Assembly: GCA_028023455.1 (NCBI GenBank)
Contig: JAQFVV010006648.1
Location: 62,001 to 126,000 of the forward strand
Source of the DNA: Epiperipatus broadwayi
Lineage: Eukaryota > Onychophora > Udeonychophora > Euonychophora > Peripatidae
DNA length: 64,000 bases
Direction: 5' to 3'
Shown: piece after piece, positions 59,347 to 64,000 of the stretch
Position numbering within the stretch: position 1 is the first letter of the stretch
How the letters are laid out: the number at the start of each line of letters is the position of its first letter
Position numbers and translations under genes: made by a program
Notes under the pieces: generated by a model
What the model was told of the DNA's origin: nothing
What the model saw: only the letters and a program-made list of their open reading frames with translations
Database searches by the model: none

Positions 59347-59712
59347 GTGGTTTTGGTTTTTGTGGGATGTTTATTATTAGTTTTTGGGGTTTTGGGTTTT
59401 TTTTTTTTGTGTTTTTTTTTTTTTTTTTTTGTTTTTTTTTGGTGTTTTTGTTTTTGTGGGGTTTTGGGGGGGGTTGTTTGTTTGGGGGTGTTTTGTGGTT
59501 GGTTGTGGTTTTTTGGGGGGTTGTGGTTGTTGTGGGGGTTTTTTTTGTTTTAGTTTTTTTTTGAGGTTTTTTGGTTTTTTTTTTTTGTTTTTTTTTTTTT
59601 TTTTTTTTTTTTGTTTGGTTTTGGAATGGGGTTGGATGGTGTTGGGTTTGTTGGTTTGGTTTTTGTTGGGGTTTTTTTTTTTTTTTTTTTTTTTGTGGGA
59701 TATATATATATT
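59347..59712. repeat. G/T-only low-complexity tract
   Basis: For about 366 bp the plus strand contains no C and only about a dozen A. It is T runs interspersed with G runs of two to eight (gtttggggg, ttggggttttggg). The overlapping frames on both strands (FFFF/GGG or KKKK/PQP proteins) are artefacts. The G runs could form quadruplexes. An assembly or read artefact is possible. Confidence 0.9.
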
Positions 59713-60482
59713 CTGCAAAAGCTTGTTAAGATCTAATGTTATGAAATCATGAGAAAGGAGGATGTTTTTCAAAAACCGAACTATTGAGATTAGATAAAGG
59801 TGATCTATAGTATATATATATATTTTGAAAGATGGCTTAAGTTGTGTATTACTGGAAGAGTATTATGTCTCAGACATGCTAATAAAAATTTTGAATTAGC
59901 AAGAATTCTTAATTGCACGTTGGAATGGAATTTAACTTTGAGACTATTTAATGTCTTGTATTATCATGACATTTTTCAGCGATACAAAAATGTTTGAAGT
60001 GAGGATAGAAGATGTGAATTTCTACAAAAAGGATTTAATATGAAAGAAGATATGAGGTAACATATCTTTTTCTGAAATTATATTGTTTTCATAAAAATAG
60101 AGAAAGGTTTCTTTTCTGTTGTTTATAACTCAGATCAATTGGTTGTAACTTTTAGATCTGTGTTATTACCACTTGTGTTCCTGCTTAAGAATATAACTGA
60201 ATTCATTGAGGTAGGATCACTGGGAGTGATTTTTTAGATTGATATGATATATGACTCCAACACTTTATCAACCTCGTTATAGATTTGTTTTTGCATAAAA
60301 ATGTCTGACTGATGATGATAGTATGCTAATGAAGGAGAAAGAAGCACACATACATAAAACAGGTTTTTAGAAGAAGTCTAGCAGTACTATTAAGTGAAAA
60401 CACATTTTTTCTTTGCCACATCTAATTTTAACTTAATTAGTGCTAGATAACTGGACGAGGCAAGAGATAAAGAAATGAATTT
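59713..60482. other. AT-rich DNA, nothing recognised
   Basis: No gene was seen. The frame at 59800-59997 is unrecognised. Confidence 0.5.
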
Positions 60483-60870
60483 TATAAAGTAGAGATCAGC
60501 AGACTAGACAAATAAATGAAGAATATTCGTTCTTATAGAAAGAGTTAGAATTATTAGAAAAGACACATTCTGCATTCGTGAGATTCTTATGCATCATGGC
60601 AAAGCTTGAATAGGATATGTTAAAGTTCCCCATTATTACAGTTGGATAAGTGTTGGTCGTAAATAATAAATTGATCTCATTTAATAATTGACAAATTAAC
60701 CAGGATTTGTTATACAAATGTAGGGTTATAAACTTTAAGGTAAAAAGTAGGATGATATAGTATGATTATATTCATAGGTTGATCTAATTACAGAATTTTG
60801 AATGTTTGATAGAAGATTTATTTTCATTAAGAATACCAATTCCGCCAGCTGCAGTATTATAACCAAAATT
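60483..60870 (-). pseudogene. Endonuclease (APE-like) fragment of a non-LTR retrotransposon
   Basis: The minus strand reads AAGGIGILNENKSS near 60860-60815, then after a frame break LICQLLNEINLLFTTNTYPTVIMGNFNISYSS (frame 60717-60496). The block TYPTVIMGNFN corresponds to the catalytic 'xxIxGDFN' of exonuclease/endonuclease/phosphatase-fold nucleases of non-LTR elements. The Asp is Asn here, so it would be inactive even if whole. The fragment has no reverse transcriptase attached. Confidence 0.6.
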
Positions 60871-63307
60871 TATAGTATTCAAATTTGTCTCTAATATATT
60901 AAGGATTAAGATGTGATTTTATAGAGTATTTGGTTTTTATAAAAAAGACAATATGAAGTTTAACCTAACGGTTGAACATGCAATAATTAGAATTAATACT
61001 CACATTTATTTTTAGTATTGCAAAGTTCTATGTTTTCTCTGAAATTCCAAAAGAAGAGACACCTACTTAAGTCTAATATCAAATATAGTATCAATACAAA
61101 GTGTCAGGTGGGAAGAAGTCTTTTAACCAACAAGTCTCAAAATAAAAATAAATTTTTAGATTTAATATCTAACCAAAAATAAGATACCACTGTGATAAAA
61201 CTAGATCCACCTTTAAGATGTTCACATATCTTTTTTGTTTGTTTGACTTCATTTTGTTATTGATACCTCCATTAATACAGACACACAAATAATTAAATAC
61301 TATGAAAAATTCAATGAGATGCACCAGTTATTTATGGTCATGAAGACTTGTAAAATCAATTAAGACCATGATTTGTACTACAATTTGTAGCAAGATTATG
61401 ATCTTTTGGATTTAGAAGTTGTCTTTTGGATATCAACTACTGTTGAGAGTATATGTTGCTAAAGTATTACAGGATTATTACAACAATAGTTCTCTACTAT
61501 GATGAATTTTGTGTCTATTATGGATAAGTTAGAAAAGTAACAATAGACAGCTTGTTGATTTTATTTATTGAGGATTGGTATGGATAAAAGCGTAATTTAA
61601 AATTAACAAGAGTTTACATTGTTTCAGGTTTTGATGACCAAAGTACGAATAAAAGCTTTTACCTCATCATAGCGACATTTTCAATTTAGTACGTGTTTCC
61701 ATTTTAGCTTAGTTAAAGGTTAATGTTTCAGCAACTTTTAAACCACTAGCAAAAATATTTGAACTTCTCATTTTTTTTAAAAGTCATTAACACAATTTCT
61801 AAGCTAATTGAAAAAAAAAAACCATGTGTTGATTCTTCTTATTCAGAATTTTTATTTATTTTCTCTTTTTGCAGTGAAGTTACAGTTTTGTTAAAAAAAG
61901 ACAGAAATGATCTTATCTGGCGTTTGTCTCAACCCTTCCAAATTACATTTATTGTGCACAGTAACTCACAATAATCAAGTTACTCTATTATTGTTTTCCT
62001 CTACTTGGTTTTGACTAGTTACATTTTTTTTAAAATATCAAATTAGCATGGCATCAAGATGTACAAGTAAATGTGGTGTATAAAAGGTTTCAGATCTAAA
62101 TGCTAAATGCAAAAGAATATATTAATTATTTTTATACACATTACATATATATTATAAAGATACATTAAACTGCCCACACAAAAAATCACCACACACACAC
62201 CCATCTCAAACATTAAACATACCAACAATAGTAAAAATACACTATTAATTATGTGTTAATAAACATATAGATGTGATAATTTAAAACCATATTTATGACA
62301 ATACCAACATTATATATATATATATTGTAACGGGATGGGGTGGTATAGGAAGTGGATGGAAATGAAAATAAATCTGGGTTGATGGAAAATCATCATCACT
62401 CCTAATTCATCAATATTTCATATAAAATGATTTAATATAAAATTTACAAGAGTATCTATAAATAAAATATTTTTAAGGGAACATGAGATCAAAAGATCTT
62501 GAAGAGAACATTGATGGATCAGAAGAGCAACTAAAAAAACTATACATCAATCATATATCAACCAGCATTATAAATAAAAGTAAGTATGAGTACTCAAGAG
62601 AAATAACCATCCATCATCATCATTGATGGGAATAAACAAATCAGTACAATAAATCAACAGTCCATCTTGTGGCTGGATTTGAACAATAAAAAATATAAAT
62701 CAACAATCAACCTTGTGACTGGATTAGAAATGGGTCTTCTGTAGACCGGGATAACTATTAAGCCTTTGCCAGCTTGGGCAATCATATACACATAACTTGG
62801 ATGCACCAGCTTAGTACCCATCCATTAAAATACACAATAATTAGGAAAAAAAAACAATAATAATACTGGAATATTAAAACATGCTGATCATCATCAATGC
62901 TCAGACCATTTGTACTGGCCAACTATAAACTTAAATTTTTAACAAGACTGAACTAAAATAAAATATAGTGCATGGGCTTTAAAAAGTATCCTCTTTTTCA
63001 CCAACCAGGATGATGATTGATTATCTCTGGATGCCCAAAGCACCAAACACATCCCCATTTATCCATGCACAAATCTAGCCCAGAGAACATGAAGCTCTAT
63101 TACTGTATGTGAACAAGAGATGATGGAATACAATTTTAACAATTATATACACGTTTATTAATAACAAAAAATAATAATTAAGGTCTTATAAGGGTTATGA
63201 TTTTGAAAAGTATTCAATAATACAAGTCATTACATTGTAATGTACAATATTGCTACAAAATTCATGTTATTACATCAATTTACATTATTTCTTAATTAAT
63301 TTCTACA
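60871..63307. other. AT-rich DNA with minor repeats
   Basis: Around 62645-62715 'tc(t/a)accttgtg(g/a)ctggatt' occurs twice, with a B-box-like ggctggatttgaac on the reverse strand, perhaps a SINE trace. A short TA run lies at 62310-62325. No gene was seen. Confidence 0.4.
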
Positions 63308-63309
63308 AA

Positions 63310-63350
<41 letters not shown>
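63308..63350. repeat. (TA)n microsatellite
   Basis: About 40 bp of TA dinucleotides. The surrounding 80-codon frame is an artefact. Confidence 0.95.
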
Positions 63351-63353
<3 letters not shown>

Positions 63354-63505
63354 CTATATATGCATACACAGATGTGCATTTATAATATACAAGGAAGACA
63401 TTTCAATTAAACATAAAATAATTATTACATTTGTAATTTACATAATTACTATTCAAAATTTAAATTGTTACATTAATTTACAAAAAGTATAATATTACAT
63501 TCAAA

Positions 63506-63860
63506 TATCAGCCTTTCAAGCTAATTGAGCATGCGCCTTATGAGAGTGTTAAATAAATGAATATTTTCCTCTTCAATCCAAGATATAGTATTAATGCAGA
63601 AATAAAAAGGATCCTCTTACCCCTACAACTCAAATCTTTTATATGAGAAAATCTGAAGAACTGTTGAGGAGAGTGCGAGTAGAATCTCACTTTAAATTAC
63701 TATTTACAATGTTTGTTGACTGAATGACATCGATGAAATTGCTTAGAATTTACTAAACGTCATTCTTACTGAAACTTAATTATGAGTAAATAAGCAATTA
63801 TTTTATCAAACACCGTGTTTTACAATTATATTACATTCATAAAATATATTCAAATTATTA
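63506..63860. repeat. Diverged copy of the 38.6-kb ~345-bp repeat
   Basis: It aligns with 38650-38960: tcagc(c/t)tttcaagctaatt, gcatgcgcctta, aataaatgaatattttc, cactttaaattactatttac and acgtcattctta. It is present once, in the same orientation. Confidence 0.7.
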
Positions 63861-64000
63861 CTATGGTTTACATATATATGCACACACTAACTTTTACCTA
63901 TTTAAACTTATTACAATAATATATATTTTTCATAATTTATTTGGAAAACACATATACTTGTGTATAAACAAAACATAGATATAATTTACAATTTAGTTTC

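Noticed and set aside
59323-59772. Overlapping long frames on both strands (Phe/Gly-rich and Lys/Pro-rich proteins)
   Set aside because: All are translations of the G/T-only low-complexity tract.

Overview
The window is AT-rich eukaryotic DNA, almost certainly from a metazoan. It carries Penelope-like elements with GIY-YIG domains, a ZBED5/FAM200/GTF2IRD2-type hAT transposase relic, tRNA-derived SINEs, gypsy-like LTR elements and non-LTR fragments. There are no bacterial operons, no rRNA genes and no confidently recognised host gene. I could not fix the species; an invertebrate, perhaps lophotrochozoan, is a guess. Most open frames are chance frames in AT-rich sequence.

Layout. 1-7.8 kb: mostly featureless, with two foldback elements and a GC-richer block. 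8.0-9.8 kb: a decayed hAT transposase gene on the minus strand. 10.5-25.5 kb: a nested complex. An outer gypsy-like LTR element on the plus strand has its 5' LTR split by a second LTR element and its 3' LTR split by a 768-bp piggyBac-type element with TTAA target duplications. The inner LTR element has three copies of a 1.2-kb LTR and one intact 382-codon coiled-coil (Gag-like) frame on the minus strand, the best open frame in the window. 25.5-26.7 kb and 33.2-35.1 kb: two different Penelope-like element relics, each in inverted-repeat form. 26.8-27.6, 44.3-46.3 and 58.3-58.8 kb: palindromic elements containing hammerhead ribozymes. 40.3-42.6 and 60.5-60.9 kb: non-LTR retrotransposon fragments. 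The rest is AT-rich DNA with microsatellites, tandem duplications and fossil repeats. One small open frame at 53.8-54.1 kb is the only candidate for an ordinary host exon.

Main discovery. Three unrelated families of inverted-repeat elements each carry a sequence that folds as a type I hammerhead ribozyme. Each has the core CTGATGA, a helix II hairpin, GAAA, a minimal helix III, an NUH cleavage triplet and a helix I split by an internal loop. In two families both arms of the palindrome keep an intact ribozyme, so each strand carries one. The third family shows base-pair-preserving changes between copies. More degenerate hammerhead-like motifs lie near both Penelope relics. This looks like a population of retrozyme-like or Penelope-dependent non-autonomous elements that tend to insert as head-to-head dimers.
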